Positions 6,531 through 6,586 of a stretch of 6,586 nucleotides of DNA are shown here, in pieces (position 1 is the first letter of the stretch; each line of letters opens with the position of its first letter). The stretch is taken from NCBI GenBank assembly GCA_040758525.1, contig JBFLVQ010000544.1, positions 1-6,586 on the forward strand, read 5' to 3'. Under the pieces are notes generated by a model that saw only the letters and a program-made list of their open reading frames with translations, searched no databases and had not been told where the DNA came from. This DNA is from JBFLVQ01 sp040758525 (lineage in GTDB: Bacteria > Acidobacteriota > Blastocatellia > Chloracidobacteriales > JADJPF01). The translations under genes and the position numbers were made by a program.

Positions 6531-6586
6531 CCCCATTGGGTCTTGGGGTTCTAACCTTACCTCTTTTTTACGGTCAATTTCCTAGC

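Overview
This is bacterial chromosomal DNA of moderate, slightly AT-leaning composition: hand-sampled lines give about 45% GC, and the AT-rich spacers fall to about 27-37%. Genes are tightly packed with clear Shine-Dalgarno sites. CTAG tetranucleotides are common (about 36 by hand count), which argues against an enterobacterium, where CTAG is strongly depleted. From memory, the regulator and ProB sequences look Acidobacteriota-like, but the lineage is only a weak guess. No RNA gene, insertion sequence, CRISPR array or attachment site was seen.

Left module (1-2909), probably amine or amino-acid metabolism. An AraC-family regulator, cut by the left edge, is read leftward. It is divergent from a two-gene rightward operon: a PLP-dependent group II (aromatic-amino-acid type) decarboxylase and, 16 nt later, a long-form RidA/YjgF protein. 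The 185-bp divergent spacer carries direct repeats about 20 bp apart that fit an AraC-type operator, plus a 10-bp palindrome close to the decarboxylase start. The layout suggests a self-contained inducible system. The regulator would sense a ligand and switch on the decarboxylase. The RidA protein might clean up reactive imine or enamine by-products. The substrate cannot be read from the sequence.

Right module (2935-6305), proline biosynthesis. Three leftward genes in the order proC, proB, proA form an operon with gaps of 4 and 31 nt. Together they encode the whole route from glutamate to proline: ProB (glutamate 5-kinase with PUA domain), ProA (gamma-glutamyl phosphate reductase, with a C-terminal extension) and ProC (pyrroline-5-carboxylate reductase). 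A likely promoter and an imperfect palindrome lie upstream of proC. The two modules converge, with only 25 bp between the RidA and proA stop codons and no obvious terminator.

Right edge (6306-6586): a 281-bp gap holding the proC promoter, an AT-rich stretch, and a good rightward sigma70-like promoter that probably drives a gene beyond the window.

No clearly new system is evident. The most interesting part is the AraC, decarboxylase and RidA module with its candidate operator.
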